DNA of 64,000 nucleotides from Rhodococcoides trifolii (GTDB lineage Bacteria > Actinomycetota > Actinomycetes > Mycobacteriales > Mycobacteriaceae). The stretch covers positions 248,001 through 312,000 of the forward strand of contig NZ_BMCU01000006.1 in the NCBI RefSeq assembly GCF_014635345.1, given 5' to 3'. Both the position numbers and the translations under genes were made by a program. Under the pieces are notes generated by a model. That model did not search any database. It was not told the origin of the DNA and was given only the letters and a program-made list of their open reading frames with translations. Positions 43,690 through 53,261 of the stretch are shown in pieces. Each line of letters begins with the position of its first letter. The stretch's first letter is position 1.

Positions 43690-45221
43690 CCGAGATCGCT
43701 CACCTCCTGGAATCGCCGGCCGAGCAGATTGCGGCCACCGTCGACGCGGCAGCACGTGCGGCAGCGAGCTGGGCGAAGACGTCCCGAACCGATCGTGCAA
43801 ACTCTCTGCGCGCGGTCGCGGACGCGATGAACCGCTCCGCGGACGATCTGATCCCCATCGTCGATTCCGAAACGGCGCTCGGCGCAACGCGATTGACCGG
43901 TGAACTGGCCCGAACAGTGCATCAATTACGTATGTTCGCCGACGTCGTCGAGGAGGGTACGTATCTCGAAGTGGCGATCGACCACGCCAACCTCGATGCC
44001 CCCGTCCCCATCAGCGGCGACATTCGGCGATGGCTCGTCCCCATCGGTCCGGTCGCGGTGTTCTCCGCCAGCAACTTCCCGCTTGCCTTCTCCGTCCTCG
44101 GCGGCGACACGGCCTCGGCGTTGGCGGCGGGATGCACTGTGGTCGTCAAGGCGCACCAGGGACACCCCCGAACGTCCGACATGGTGCTCGGCATCGCGCG
44201 CAACGCACTGCGTGCCAGTGGAATCACCGAGGACATCATCGGTCTGGTCCACGGCCGCGAGGCGGGTCGATCGCTGATCTCTCACCCGGCTATTGCCGCA
44301 GCAGGCTTCACCGGGTCCGTTGCGGGCGGAAAGGCTCTCGCCGAACTCGCCCACGCACGCACCCACCCGATTCCGTTCTTCGGCGAGTTGGGCAGCCAGA
44401 ACACCTTCCTCGTGTCGTCGGGTGCTGCGGACGCACGAGCCGACGCGATCGCCGACGGACTGGCCAACTCCGTCCTCCTCGGCAACGGGCAGTTCTGCAC
44501 CAAGCCGGGTCTGGTGTTCCTTCCCGCGTCCCCGTCCGGACAGCGAATCGTCGACGTGCTGGCGGACAGAATCGGAAGCCGCCCCGAATCGGCCTTCCTG
44601 ACCGGTCCCGTGCGAGACGGTTTCGTCGCCGGCATCGGTCGGCTACTGGATGCAACCGGGCTCACGCGGCTGGCGGGGTCGGACACGGCGACTGCCCCGT
44701 CGTTATGGGAGTGCGAACCGGCACTCCTCGGCGATGAGGTTCTCGAAGAATGCTTCGGGCCGACTGCCGTCGTCGTTCGATACCGCGACCAGCACGAGCT
44801 GTCAGGTCTGCTCGACCGAGTCGATCCGGCCCTCACGGCGACGTTCCATACCGAACAACACGAACGCGATTTCACCACATGGATTCTCGACACGATCGCC
44901 CCCAAGGCCGGTCGCATCGTGGCAAATCAGTATCCGACCGGTGTCGCGGTGACGGCGAGCATGCATCACGGTGGACCATCACCGTCGACCACCAATTCTC
45001 AGCACACGTCGGTGGGAGCGACTTCTATCCGCAGGTTCCTTCGTCCGATCGCCTTTCAGAACGTCGAGCAGGAACTTCTCCCCGCCGAACTGCGAGACAT
45101 GGACGGCGCCGCCGTCCTTCGCCGAATCGACGGAACCCTGTCCTTCAACAGTCGTACCTCCACCGGGATCGTCTCGTCGGTATACCCGAATCTACCTCAA
45201 CTTCCGAGAGAGACACCATGA
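43686..45221 (+). CDS. NADP-type aldehyde dehydrogenase (oxoglutarate-semialdehyde dehydrogenase-like)
   Basis: The 511-residue protein is an aldehyde dehydrogenase with F-S-A-S-N-F-P (active-site Asn), the Glu in F-G-E-L-G-S-Q-N and the Cys in G-Q-F-C-T-K-P-G. The F-G-E-L-G-S-x-N form and the C-terminal half resemble 2,5-dioxopentanoate dehydrogenases. It is coupled to the divergent MhpB by a four-base overlap and to the transporter likewise, so the aldehyde probably arises from that ring cleavage branch. Confidence 0.85.
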   Translation: MTEIAHLLESPAEQIAATVDAAARAAASWAKTSRTDRANSLRAVADAMNRSADDLIPIVDSETALGATRLTGELARTVHQLRMFADVVEEGTYLEVAIDHANLDAPVPISGDIRRWLVPIGPVAVFSASNFPLAFSVLGGDTASALAAGCTVVVKAHQGHPRTSDMVLGIARNALRASGITEDIIGLVHGREAGRSLISHPAIAAAGFTGSVAGGKALAELAHARTHPIPFFGELGSQNTFLVSSGAADARADAIADGLANSVLLGNGQFCTKPGLVFLPASPSGQRIVDVLADRIGSRPESAFLTGPVRDGFVAGIGRLLDATGLTRLAGSDTATAPSLWECEPALLGDEVLEECFGPTAVVVRYRDQHELSGLLDRVDPALTATFHTEQHERDFTTWILDTIAPKAGRIVANQYPTGVAVTASMHHGGPSPSTTNSQHTSVGATSIRRFLRPIAFQNVEQELLPAELRDMDGAAVLRRIDGTLSFNSRTSTGIVSSVYPNLPQLPRETP

Positions 45222-46621
45222 CAGGATCGTCAAGTCAGACAACAGCAGTGGGCGCCACCGGGACGTCGCCGCTACGCGTTGCGGTGGCAAGCTTCATCGG
45301 CACCACGGTGGAGTACTACGACTTCTTCATCTACGGAACCGCTGCAGCGCTGGTGTTTCCGAAGTTGTTCTTCCCGGGTGTCGATGCAGCAACGGGGATT
45401 CTGCTCTCGTTCGCTACGTTCGGCGTCGGTTTCCTGGCACGCCCGTTGGGCGGTGTGGTGTTCGGGCACTTCGGAGACCGAATCGGCCGCAAGAAGATGC
45501 TGGTGCTCTCCCTCGTCGGAATGGGATCGGCGACCATGCTGATGGGTCTGCTACCCGGGTACGACCAAATCGGTATCGCCGCACCCATTCTGCTGACCGT
45601 GTTGCGTCTTCTGCAGGGGTTTGCGGTCGGCGGCGAGTGGGGCGGTGCGACTTTGATGGCGGTCGAACATGCCCCGCAATCGAGAAAAGGATTCTTCGGC
45701 GCCTTCTCACAGATGGGTGCGCCGGCGGGAACCAGTGTGGCCACCTTGGCATTCCTGCTCGTCGCCCAACTTCCGGACGACGACTTCTTGTCCTGGGGTT
45801 GGCGCCTGCCCTTCCTGTTCAGCGCCGTCCTGATCGGTATCGGGCTGTTCATCCGGCTCTCGCTCGCCGAGAGCCCCGACTTCGCCGAAGTACGCAAGCG
45901 CAACGCGGTCGTCGCGCTACCGGTGGTCACCGCGGTGCGTCGTCACTGGAGAGAGATACTGCTCGTCGCAGGAACCTACTTGAGCCAAGGCGTCTTCGCC
46001 TACATCTGCAGCGCATACCTCATCTCCTGTGCGACCGCCAACGCAGGAATCAGTCGGACCTTTGCGCTCACAGGGGTGTTCCTCGCGGGGATCGTCGCCG
46101 TAATCCTGTACCCCATCTTCGGCTCACTGTCCGACACCTTCGGACGCAAGACTCTGTATCTGGTGGGGGCGTCGTCGATGGCGATCGTCATCGCACCCGC
46201 GTTCGCACTGATCAACACGGGAAACCCGTGGAACTTCGTGCTGGCGCTGGTCTTGATCTTCGGCATCGCGATGGCCCCGGCGGCCGGAGTCACCGGCTCA
46301 CTCTTCACCATGATCTTCGACTCCGACGTCCGCTACAGCGGAGTATCGTTGGGATACACCCTGTCTCAGGTGCTGGGATCCGCCTTCGCGCCCACGATCG
46401 CGACAGCCCTCTACGCCGCGACGAAGTCGAGCAACGCGATCGTGCTCTACCTGCTGGTGGTGTCGGCGATCTCGATCGTATCGGTCGTTCTGATACCCGG
46501 CGGGTGGGGACGCAAGGGTGCGGCGCAACAACTGGTCTCGGACGAAGAGAACAACACGGTCAAAGTGTCCGTGGACACGCACGCGCAGCGTCGTTCCGCG
46601 CAGTCAGCGCGGAAGCAGTGA
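45218..46621 (+). CDS. MHS-family transporter, third close paralog
   Basis: The 467-residue protein has twelve helices and shares S-P-L-R-V-A-V-A-S-F-I-G, G-H-F-G-D-R-I-G-R-K and G-G-E-W-G-G with the paralogs at 20683 and 30581. The start overlaps the dehydrogenase stop (ATGA). A Ser/Arg-rich tail of about 25 residues is specific to this copy. It ends the operon that begins at 40240, before a strong terminator. Confidence 0.9.
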   Translation: MTGSSSQTTAVGATGTSPLRVAVASFIGTTVEYYDFFIYGTAAALVFPKLFFPGVDAATGILLSFATFGVGFLARPLGGVVFGHFGDRIGRKKMLVLSLVGMGSATMLMGLLPGYDQIGIAAPILLTVLRLLQGFAVGGEWGGATLMAVEHAPQSRKGFFGAFSQMGAPAGTSVATLAFLLVAQLPDDDFLSWGWRLPFLFSAVLIGIGLFIRLSLAESPDFAEVRKRNAVVALPVVTAVRRHWREILLVAGTYLSQGVFAYICSAYLISCATANAGISRTFALTGVFLAGIVAVILYPIFGSLSDTFGRKTLYLVGASSMAIVIAPAFALINTGNPWNFVLALVLIFGIAMAPAAGVTGSLFTMIFDSDVRYSGVSLGYTLSQVLGSAFAPTIATALYAATKSSNAIVLYLLVVSAISIVSVVLIPGGWGRKGAAQQLVSDEENNTVKVSVDTHAQRRSAQSARKQ

Positions 46622-46674
46622 GGCCCCCGCTCCTCGGACCTGTTCGGGTCTGACCGGTCGGCTCCAGCGACAAA

Positions 46675-46710
46675 CGATCCCCCGCCGTCGACACGGCGGG
46701 GGATCGTTTT
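46675..46710 (+). terminator. Strong rho-independent terminator
   Basis: CGATCCCCCGCCGT and ACGGCGGGGGATCG form a 14-base perfect stem around CGAC, followed by TTTT. It lies between the converging transporter and MDR dehydrogenase genes and would serve the 40240-46621 operon. Confidence 0.85.
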
Positions 46711-46733
46711 GTACCGTCGACTCGGGAGCGTCG

Positions 46734-47897
46734 TCAGCCGGCTGTCGCTGTTGCCGTTGACAACTGAGCGTCAGATTTCTCGGAGGCGAGAGACGGGTTC
46801 ACCACCACATTGGTGAAACCACCCTTCCTATTGTCGACTGCGTCGAGAGCGTCGTTGACCTCGGACAGGGCGAAGACCTCGTGTTCGAAGACGGACAGGT
46901 CGAGGGTGCCCGCCTCCGCCATGCGCGCCATGTCCTGACCTTCGGCGACGCTGAACCAGTTCGATCCGATCACGCTGATCTGGAAGCACATGAGCTTGAA
47001 CATGTTGAGCGGCAATGTCTCCGACATCCCGCCGATATCGACCATCCGGCCGCCGCGACGAAGCGCGTCGATGCCGGACAGCGTGATCTCGTGTGGGGCG
47101 CCCGGGCCGACGGCGTCGACGAATGCGTCCGCGCCGAGGCCATCGGTGTGGCGCAGTACCCACTCGCCCACATCGCCGTCCCCGTGCGAATGCACCTGCA
47201 CACGGCGGGGGTCCAGTTGCCGAACTCGCTCGAGCAGCGCGCGGTCGCGAGCCATGACCAAGACGCGAGTAGCACCCATCGCGAGCGCGTTCAGCACGGC
47301 CCCGACCCCCAGAGTCCCTGTGCCGCCGTTGATCAGGACCGACGACCCCGCCCTGACGTCCGCTTTACGTAACGCGGAGTAGGACGTACCGAGGTAACCG
47401 AAGCGGCACGCCTGCTCGAAGGTGACGGAGTCGGGAAGAGTCACCAACCCGTCGACCGGAGTCATCACGTACTCGCCGAAACCGCCATAGGGGTAGTCCT
47501 GGTAGATCTGGTGCGAATCGGGACCGAAACCGAAATAACCCTGGAAGGTGAAGCTGGGGTCGTTGAGCGGGTCACCGCCCCTCGACGCGTAGGAATCCCC
47601 GGAATGTCGGCCGGGGTTGATGTACACCCGTTCACCGACCTTGACATTGCGGACCTGCGCGCCGACGCGGCTGACGACTCCAGCGGCATCGAGACCGAAG
47701 ATTGCGGGAAGCGCCGGCAGAGGTAGGTACGGAAACCACTCCGGCCACGACGTCACGACGTTTCGTAGATTCGGAATGACGTTGCATGCCTTGATTTCGA
47801 CTATGACATCCCGTGGTCCCGGATCGGGCACCTCGACACTGTCGATCCGGAATGGTTGGCCCACCTCGTGAAGGCGGGCGACGCGCATGTGGTTCAT
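46734..47897 (-). CDS. MDR-family dehydrogenase, copy 2, without the structural zinc loop
   Basis: The 387-residue protein is a full-length paralog of the one at 29431 (shared K-A-C-N-V-I-P-N-L-R-N-V and Y-P-Y-G-G-F-G-E-Y). Where copy 1 has four cysteines for a structural zinc, this one reads R-H-S-G-D-S-Y-A-S-R-G-G-D with none. The catalytic G-H-E is G-L-D in both. It may therefore be a zinc-free reductase. AGGAG precedes the ATG at 47897. It is convergent with the transporter operon and probably forms its own unit. The 93-base gap behind it repeats ATACGCAAT twice. Confidence 0.8.
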   Translation of the reverse strand: MNHMRVARLHEVGQPFRIDSVEVPDPGPRDVIVEIKACNVIPNLRNVVTSWPEWFPYLPLPALPAIFGLDAAGVVSRVGAQVRNVKVGERVYINPGRHSGDSYASRGGDPLNDPSFTFQGYFGFGPDSHQIYQDYPYGGFGEYVMTPVDGLVTLPDSVTFEQACRFGYLGTSYSALRKADVRAGSSVLINGGTGTLGVGAVLNALAMGATRVLVMARDRALLERVRQLDPRRVQVHSHGDGDVGEWVLRHTDGLGADAFVDAVGPGAPHEITLSGIDALRRGGRMVDIGGMSETLPLNMFKLMCFQISVIGSNWFSVAEGQDMARMAEAGTLDLSVFEHEVFALSEVNDALDAVDNRKGGFTNVVVNPSLASEKSDAQLSTATATAG

Positions 47898-47990
47898 CAA
47901 GGCTCCTCGTTGATCGTGAGCCTCAATTGTGTGACGCACGCCTCGGAGTCGTCCAATACGCAATCGAGCATCGGCGATACGCAATAACTA

Positions 47991-50876
47991 TCACCAACCA
48001 GTGGTGAGGACGCGGTCCAGGGCGTCGACGAAGTAGTCCACGGACACTCGTGAAACGCAGAGCGGCGGTTTGATTTTCAAGACATTCTGGTAGTCGCCGG
48101 TGGGCTGCATGATGACGCCCAGTTCGAGCAGTCGATCGCAGATCGCGTGTGTTTCCTCGGTAGCGGGTTCGAGTGTCGCGTGGTCGCGGACGAATTCAAG
48201 CCCGAGGTAGAGGCCGGATCCGTGCACGGTGCCCACGATCGAGTGCTTCTCGGCAAGGACGACGAGCCGCGACTTCAGGTGTCCACCCACCACACGCGCA
48301 TTCTCCTGCAGACCGTCCTGCTCGATGATATCGAGAACCGCGAGCCCGATCACCGACGACAATGGTGATCCGCCGGTGGAGGAGAAGAAGTACCCGCCCG
48401 AGCGGTACCGGTCGGCGATCTCGCGACGAGTGATGACGGCGCCGATCGGTTGCCCGCCGCCGACCGATTTCGCCACTGCCACGACGTCGGGGACGGCGCC
48501 TTGCTGTTCGAAGCCCCAGAACCAGTCACCGAGCCGTCCGTACCCCACCTGCACCTCGTCGGAGATGGTGACGCCGCCGTGTCTGCGTACGGCCGCGTAC
48601 ACCTGCTTCAGGTAGCCGTCGGGCAACGCGACTCCGCCCGCGTTGCCGAAGTACGGCTCGCAGATGAACCCGGCAGGTGGTGTTCCGGCAACGCCGAGAT
48701 CGTCGATGACTCGAACGGCGTCGGTGGCGTAACGGGTTGCGTCCGGGCCTCGGTGTACTCCGCGGTACGAGTTGGCCGCATCGACGGTGTGCACCCAATC
48801 GGGGCGGGTGGCAAGCGCATTGGGGTTGTCGGCGATCGAGGTCGACACTGCGTCGCTGGCGTAGGTCCACCCGTGATACGCCTCGCGCATCGCGACGATG
48901 TCCCTGCGCCCGGTCGCTGCCATCGCGACTCGGATCGCGAGATCGGTTGCCTCCGAACCGGAGTTGACGAAGAACACGGTGTCGAGCTCATCGGGGAGCG
49001 TCGCGGCGATGCGCTCGGCGAATGCGGTGATCGCTGCGTAGTTGAAGCGCGAGTTGGTGTTCAGCAGTCGGAGCTGACGGTGGGCCGCTTCGGCGATCTT
49101 CGGGTGAGCGTGTCCGACGGAGGCGACGTTGTTGACCATGTCGAGGTAGACGCGTGCGTCGGTGTCGACGAGGTATTCCCGCCACCCGCGTTCGATGCGT
49201 GGGGGCTGAGCGTAGTAGTGCTCCTGTACTTCTGCGATCACGCGTTCCCGGCGCGCGAGGGTGTCATCGACGTCGTCGACGTCGGACGGCGGCATGCCGA
49301 CGACCGGCGCGGGATCGCCTGCGAGACAACGCCACCCCGGTGCATATGCTGCGGCCACCCGCAGCGGGACGGTACCGGCGTCTGCGCGTGTGAACTGGAT
49401 CTCGATCGGAATGCGAGCTGGAAGCAGACCGCGCTGGGCGGTCGAGTCCGGGACGCCGGTGAAATTCACGATGTGCTGGTCGACCAAGACGCTCACGCCG
49501 CTCTCGGTGCACGTGAGGCGGCCACCCGGGGGAACGTCGATCGGCGTGTCGCGCGCAAGCCACACCGTCAATGCGGTCGGAACGGTCGCAGGCGCGTCGG
49601 GGGTTCGAGCCGGAGCGCCGGTGAGCCGCGGCGTCCACGCCGGTGCAACCACCGCCGCCGCGCCGCCGTCCAGCTCGGTCAGCGCAGCGTCGGTGAGCGC
49701 GCCCTGGTGCAACCAGCGGCCTTCGTCGTTGAGCGGGGCCGTGGTGCCGGCGTCGAGAATCACCGGCGTGCCCACACCGCCGAGAAGGGGGGCCATGTTC
49801 CAGGTGGGCTGGGCGCGCGGGGCGAAACCCACTGCGCGACGAATCACCTGCGCCATGACCTCGAAGGGCACCGACGCAGCGTGTTCGAGGATTCGGAACT
49901 CGCGGTCCAGTGCCTCGTCGGCGTAGGAGTTGTCGGCGTCGAGACGAACTTGCGCTCGCCCGCTGAGGACCAGCACCACACCGCGCAGGGCGACCAGAGG
50001 CCACAGTGCGTCGACCTCGATCTCACCGAGCGGCCGGATCGCGTGAAAGGCACGCACTGCGGGTACGGCGTCGGCAGGGGTGACGCCGTCGTGGTGCAGG
50101 AGCGAGGAGAGTGTCACGGCGATCTCGCTCACCGCCCACGACTCGGCGACATCGCCGAAATCGATGACCGCGTCCGGGAGAGCTCCTGGCGTCGAGGCGG
50201 CGATGACGTTGTCGTCCGTGATGTCGAAGTGACCGATCTGGACGGGCAGGAGGGACCTGATCGGTTGCAACTGTCGGCCGGCTGATTCGGCTATCGCAGA
50301 GCAGAATTCACGCACGTCGAGGTCGGGCTCATCCGATAGCAGTGCTCCGATCACGCGGTCGGCATGACGCAGGTCCCATTGCAACACACGCGAGGACGCC
50401 GGATGTCGAACGTCGGACAGTGCGACGCTGACTGTCGCGGCGAGTTCACCCATCCGCGCTACCGTCGCGGGGGAGAGGTAGCCCGAACCCATCAGCGTCG
50501 AACCCGCCATGTACTCGATGACGCGGCCGTGAATACGTCCTTGCGACGTGTTCAGCCACATCGACATCGGCCCACGTGGCCCCTGAACCACCCTTGGAGT
50601 GCGCGTGCCCGGGTTCCGTTCGGCAACAGTGGTGGCGGCGAGGTCCTGCAGCGCGATCTCGGCTTCGCTGAACACGGGGTTGCTCAGTTTCAAAACCCCG
50701 ATCGGAGAGTCGTTCTCGCCGCGGAGAAGAAAGTTCTGATCCTGCTGACTTCCCAATTCGGTGACCCTGGCTCGCAGCCCGAACCCCTCCTGCAGGAGTT
50801 CGCACACCTCGTCGATTCCGAGGGTTGGGGTGGGGAGCTCGTAGTGTTCGAAGAAGTCGAAAACGGTGTCAGCCAT
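47991..50876 (-). CDS. Fusion protein: APH-type kinase domain plus class III aminotransferase/phospho-lyase domain
   Basis: The 961-residue protein has an N-terminal APH/choline-kinase fold (about 30-320) with catalytic H-F-D-I-T-D-D-N and D-F-G-D. A beta-rich middle stretch of about 140 residues that I cannot assign follows. The C-terminal class III aminotransferase domain (about 530-955) has F-V-N-S-G-S-E-A, D-E-V-Q-V-G-Y-G-R and the PLP Lys in A-K-S-V-G-G-G. Related single enzymes are hydroxylysine kinase and phospho-lyases such as AGXT2L1/2, so it may phosphorylate and then eliminate a hydroxy-amine. GGAG precedes the ATG. A TetR gene is upstream and a permease divergent. Confidence 0.85.
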   Translation of the reverse strand: MADTVFDFFEHYELPTPTLGIDEVCELLQEGFGLRARVTELGSQQDQNFLLRGENDSPIGVLKLSNPVFSEAEIALQDLAATTVAERNPGTRTPRVVQGPRGPMSMWLNTSQGRIHGRVIEYMAGSTLMGSGYLSPATVARMGELAATVSVALSDVRHPASSRVLQWDLRHADRVIGALLSDEPDLDVREFCSAIAESAGRQLQPIRSLLPVQIGHFDITDDNVIAASTPGALPDAVIDFGDVAESWAVSEIAVTLSSLLHHDGVTPADAVPAVRAFHAIRPLGEIEVDALWPLVALRGVVLVLSGRAQVRLDADNSYADEALDREFRILEHAASVPFEVMAQVIRRAVGFAPRAQPTWNMAPLLGGVGTPVILDAGTTAPLNDEGRWLHQGALTDAALTELDGGAAAVVAPAWTPRLTGAPARTPDAPATVPTALTVWLARDTPIDVPPGGRLTCTESGVSVLVDQHIVNFTGVPDSTAQRGLLPARIPIEIQFTRADAGTVPLRVAAAYAPGWRCLAGDPAPVVGMPPSDVDDVDDTLARRERVIAEVQEHYYAQPPRIERGWREYLVDTDARVYLDMVNNVASVGHAHPKIAEAAHRQLRLLNTNSRFNYAAITAFAERIAATLPDELDTVFFVNSGSEATDLAIRVAMAATGRRDIVAMREAYHGWTYASDAVSTSIADNPNALATRPDWVHTVDAANSYRGVHRGPDATRYATDAVRVIDDLGVAGTPPAGFICEPYFGNAGGVALPDGYLKQVYAAVRRHGGVTISDEVQVGYGRLGDWFWGFEQQGAVPDVVAVAKSVGGGQPIGAVITRREIADRYRSGGYFFSSTGGSPLSSVIGLAVLDIIEQDGLQENARVVGGHLKSRLVVLAEKHSIVGTVHGSGLYLGLEFVRDHATLEPATEETHAICDRLLELGVIMQPTGDYQNVLKIKPPLCVSRVSVDYFVDALDRVLTTGW

Positions 50877-51016
50877 GAGTCTTGCTCCGTTCGTTGCCGG
50901 ACAGGGTTCCGCTTCCGACGATGATGTACGTGTAGGCGGTGTCCGGGCAGACAACACCATTGAGGAATTTGAATCGAGCTCGAACGGCACGATCGCGCCA
51001 GGCGCGACGGTGTGAG

Positions 51017-51631
51017 TCAGCGGTTGTCCAGCTTGTGTCGCAGACCGGTGAGGATGGCGGTGAGCCCTGTCTCGAACGCCACATCGGTCGGGTTTGCCGG
51101 GTTCTCCGGGGCTCCCACCGCCGCCGACAGCGCGGGGTGCGTCTGCGGGTCGGGCGTGTAGAGGTTGTTGCCTCCGCTTGCCATGTCGAGCGCTGATCCG
51201 AGGACGAAGTTGTCGAACGCGATGATGATGGGTAGCACTTCCGGCCACGAGAAGCCCGCCGTATGAAGACCGTTCGCGAATCGGTCGTACTCCATCAGTG
51301 ACTCCTTGTCGCGGACCAGAGCTGTTGCGAGCAGACGAATCGACCCCGGGTGGCGGGCGAAGGCCGATCTGTACGACCACGCCAGGCGCCTCATGGCTTC
51401 GTCCCATGGGACGGTCCCGAAGGCCGAGTTGTCGATCGTGCGTCCGATCCGCGCCCGCATGAGGTCGACGACTTGGTCCCGCCCGGACACATGATGGTAC
51501 AGCGACGACGGGTGTACACCCAGCTTCGATGCGAGTTCGGTGACGGTGAAATCGCCTGTGGCATCGGAGATTCGAAGCGCTTCGTCGACGATGCGCTCGA
51601 CGTCGAGTAGTGCTGTGCGAGGTCTTGCCAC
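51017..51631 (-). CDS. TetR-family regulator
   Basis: The 204-residue protein has the TetR helix-turn-helix (V-T-E-L-A-S-K-L-G-V-H-P-S-S-L-Y-H-H-V) and a helical C-terminal domain typical of TetR_C proteins. It lies between the kinase-aminotransferase fusion and the divergent permease, with a perfect palindrome in the permease gap. It probably represses both. The GTG start at 51631 has a weak ribosome binding site. The 140 bases between it and the fusion gene hold no gene. Confidence 0.9.
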   Translation of the reverse strand: MARPRTALLDVERIVDEALRISDATGDFTVTELASKLGVHPSSLYHHVSGRDQVVDLMRARIGRTIDNSAFGTVPWDEAMRRLAWSYRSAFARHPGSIRLLATALVRDKESLMEYDRFANGLHTAGFSWPEVLPIIIAFDNFVLGSALDMASGGNNLYTPDPQTHPALSAAVGAPENPANPTDVAFETGLTAILTGLRHKLDNR

Positions 51632-51691
51632 ATTCCACCCATTTCTCTCCAGGGCTATCCAAGCCGACGACTGTGGTTTACATTACAGCAA

Positions 51692-51710
51692 AACCAAAAC
51701 AGTTTTGGTT
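51692..51710. promoter_or_regulatory. TetR operator candidate
   Basis: AACCAAAAC-A-GTTTTGGTT is a perfect 9-base-arm palindrome in the 97-base gap between the TetR gene and the permease, and is A/T-rich against its surroundings. Position and form strongly suggest the regulator's binding site. Confidence 0.75.
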
Positions 51711-51728
51711 AATCGGACGGAGCCCACC

Positions 51729-53261
51729 ATGACCACTCCCCACCAACCGGGGCAACCGAGTGCCCTCGATCGCGCCAGCCTCCACTCGCGCGACATCGTC
51801 TTCTTCGTCGTCGCCGCGGCGGCGCCCCTCACCGTCATGGTGGCAGTGGCTCCAATTGCGTTGCTGGTGGGCGGGATAGGCGCACCGGCCGGATACCTGG
51901 CCGCCGGCCTGATCAACATGGTGTTCGCCGTCGGATTCACCAAGATGGCGAAACACGTCCACAACAACGGTGCGTTCTACTCCTACATCCGCAAAGGACT
52001 CGGCAAAATCGCCGGACTGGGCAGCGCCTTCGTCGCAGTGGTGTGCTACACCCTGCTCCAACTCAGCGTCTACGGACTGTTCGGCGCCGTCACAGAAGCC
52101 ACGGTCAACGACTTCATCGGAGTCGACTTGCCGTGGTGGGTCTGGGCATTGGTCGCCGCGGCCATTGTCTCCGTCCTCGGATACCGCTCCGTTCGTGTCG
52201 GAGCAAAAATCCTCGGAGTGCTGCTCGTGCTGGAAGTCGTCGTTCTCCTGGTGCTAGCCGTCGGTGTCATCGCGAAAGGAGGCGCAACCGGTCTCTCTCT
52301 CGAACCGTTCCAGCCGGACAACGTCTTCACCGGATCGATGGGTGCAGTGCTCGCCGTCTCGTTCGCGGCGTTCGTCGGATTCGAGGCCACCGCCCTGTTC
52401 CGCAACGAGGCCGTTCGGCCGGATCGCACGGTACCGCGCGCAACCTACGTCGCCGTCGTGTTCCTGGCTGTCTTCTACTGTTTCATCGTCTGGGTAGCAG
52501 TCATGGCCTTCGGGCCCGCGAACGCGGTGCAGACGGCGGAAGCCGATCCTGCCGGTTACTTCTTCACCGCGATGGACACCTACGTCGGAAGTGCGGCAAC
52601 CGATGTCATGCGAATACTCATCGTCTCGAGTGCTCTCGCCGCACTGCTTGCCTTTCACAACGCGATCACGCGCTACGGGTACGCCTTGGGGCGCGAGCGG
52701 ATCGTGCCCGTCCGGCTGAGCTTCGTCCACAGCAAACATCTCTCTCCGCACATCGCCAGCGTCACGCAGTCCGTGATCGCAGTGATCGCCGTGTTGTGCT
52801 TCGCGGTCTCCGACGTCGACCCGGTGCTGCAATTGGCCGCGTGGACGGCAAGTACGGGCACCGTGGGGATTCTCGCACTGCAGTGGCTGACGTCCCTCTC
52901 GGTCGCTGTCTTCTTCGTGAGAGGTAGAGACGCGGTACACGATCGAGGTGCGGCTGTGGCGGGTGTCGTCGCCTTCCTCTTGTTCGGTGTCGCGCTGTAC
53001 TTGGTCATCGACAAAATCGAGCTGGCCACCCTCTCCGACAGTCCCGTCGTCAATACCATTGCCGTCGGTGCGCCGATCGTCGTGTTCGTCCTCGGAGCTC
53101 TTCTTGCACTGTGGATCCGCGCCCGCCGCCCCGACGTGTACGAAGGGTTGGGAAGTACCGACATCGATTCCGATCTCGCTCCCGACTCGCAGTCCGTGCG
53201 ACGCACGCTCGCTCCGACCATGGACCTCACCGAAAACGCAGATGGAGCTCACCATGACTGA
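51729..53261 (+). CDS. APC-family amino acid/amine permease
   Basis: The 510-residue protein has twelve to fourteen membrane helices and the APC pattern F-F-V-V-A-A-A-A-P-L-T near the first helix, then F-A-A-F-V-G-F-E-A-T in helix 6. Family members take up amino acids, amines or polyamines. The stop overlaps the amidohydrolase start by eight bases. With the neighbours it suggests uptake of an amine or amide that is hydrolysed, phosphorylated and deaminated. GGAG precedes the ATG. Confidence 0.9.
   Translation: MTTPHQPGQPSALDRASLHSRDIVFFVVAAAAPLTVMVAVAPIALLVGGIGAPAGYLAAGLINMVFAVGFTKMAKHVHNNGAFYSYIRKGLGKIAGLGSAFVAVVCYTLLQLSVYGLFGAVTEATVNDFIGVDLPWWVWALVAAAIVSVLGYRSVRVGAKILGVLLVLEVVVLLVLAVGVIAKGGATGLSLEPFQPDNVFTGSMGAVLAVSFAAFVGFEATALFRNEAVRPDRTVPRATYVAVVFLAVFYCFIVWVAVMAFGPANAVQTAEADPAGYFFTAMDTYVGSAATDVMRILIVSSALAALLAFHNAITRYGYALGRERIVPVRLSFVHSKHLSPHIASVTQSVIAVIAVLCFAVSDVDPVLQLAAWTASTGTVGILALQWLTSLSVAVFFVRGRDAVHDRGAAVAGVVAFLLFGVALYLVIDKIELATLSDSPVVNTIAVGAPIVVFVLGALLALWIRARRPDVYEGLGSTDIDSDLAPDSQSVRRTLAPTMDLTENADGAHHD

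Noticed and set aside
48450..50285. Long plus-strand open frame of 611 codons opposite the kinase-aminotransferase gene
   Set aside because: It is the antisense shadow of a GC-rich gene whose minus-strand product has clear kinase and aminotransferase motifs; the plus-strand reading has no family features.
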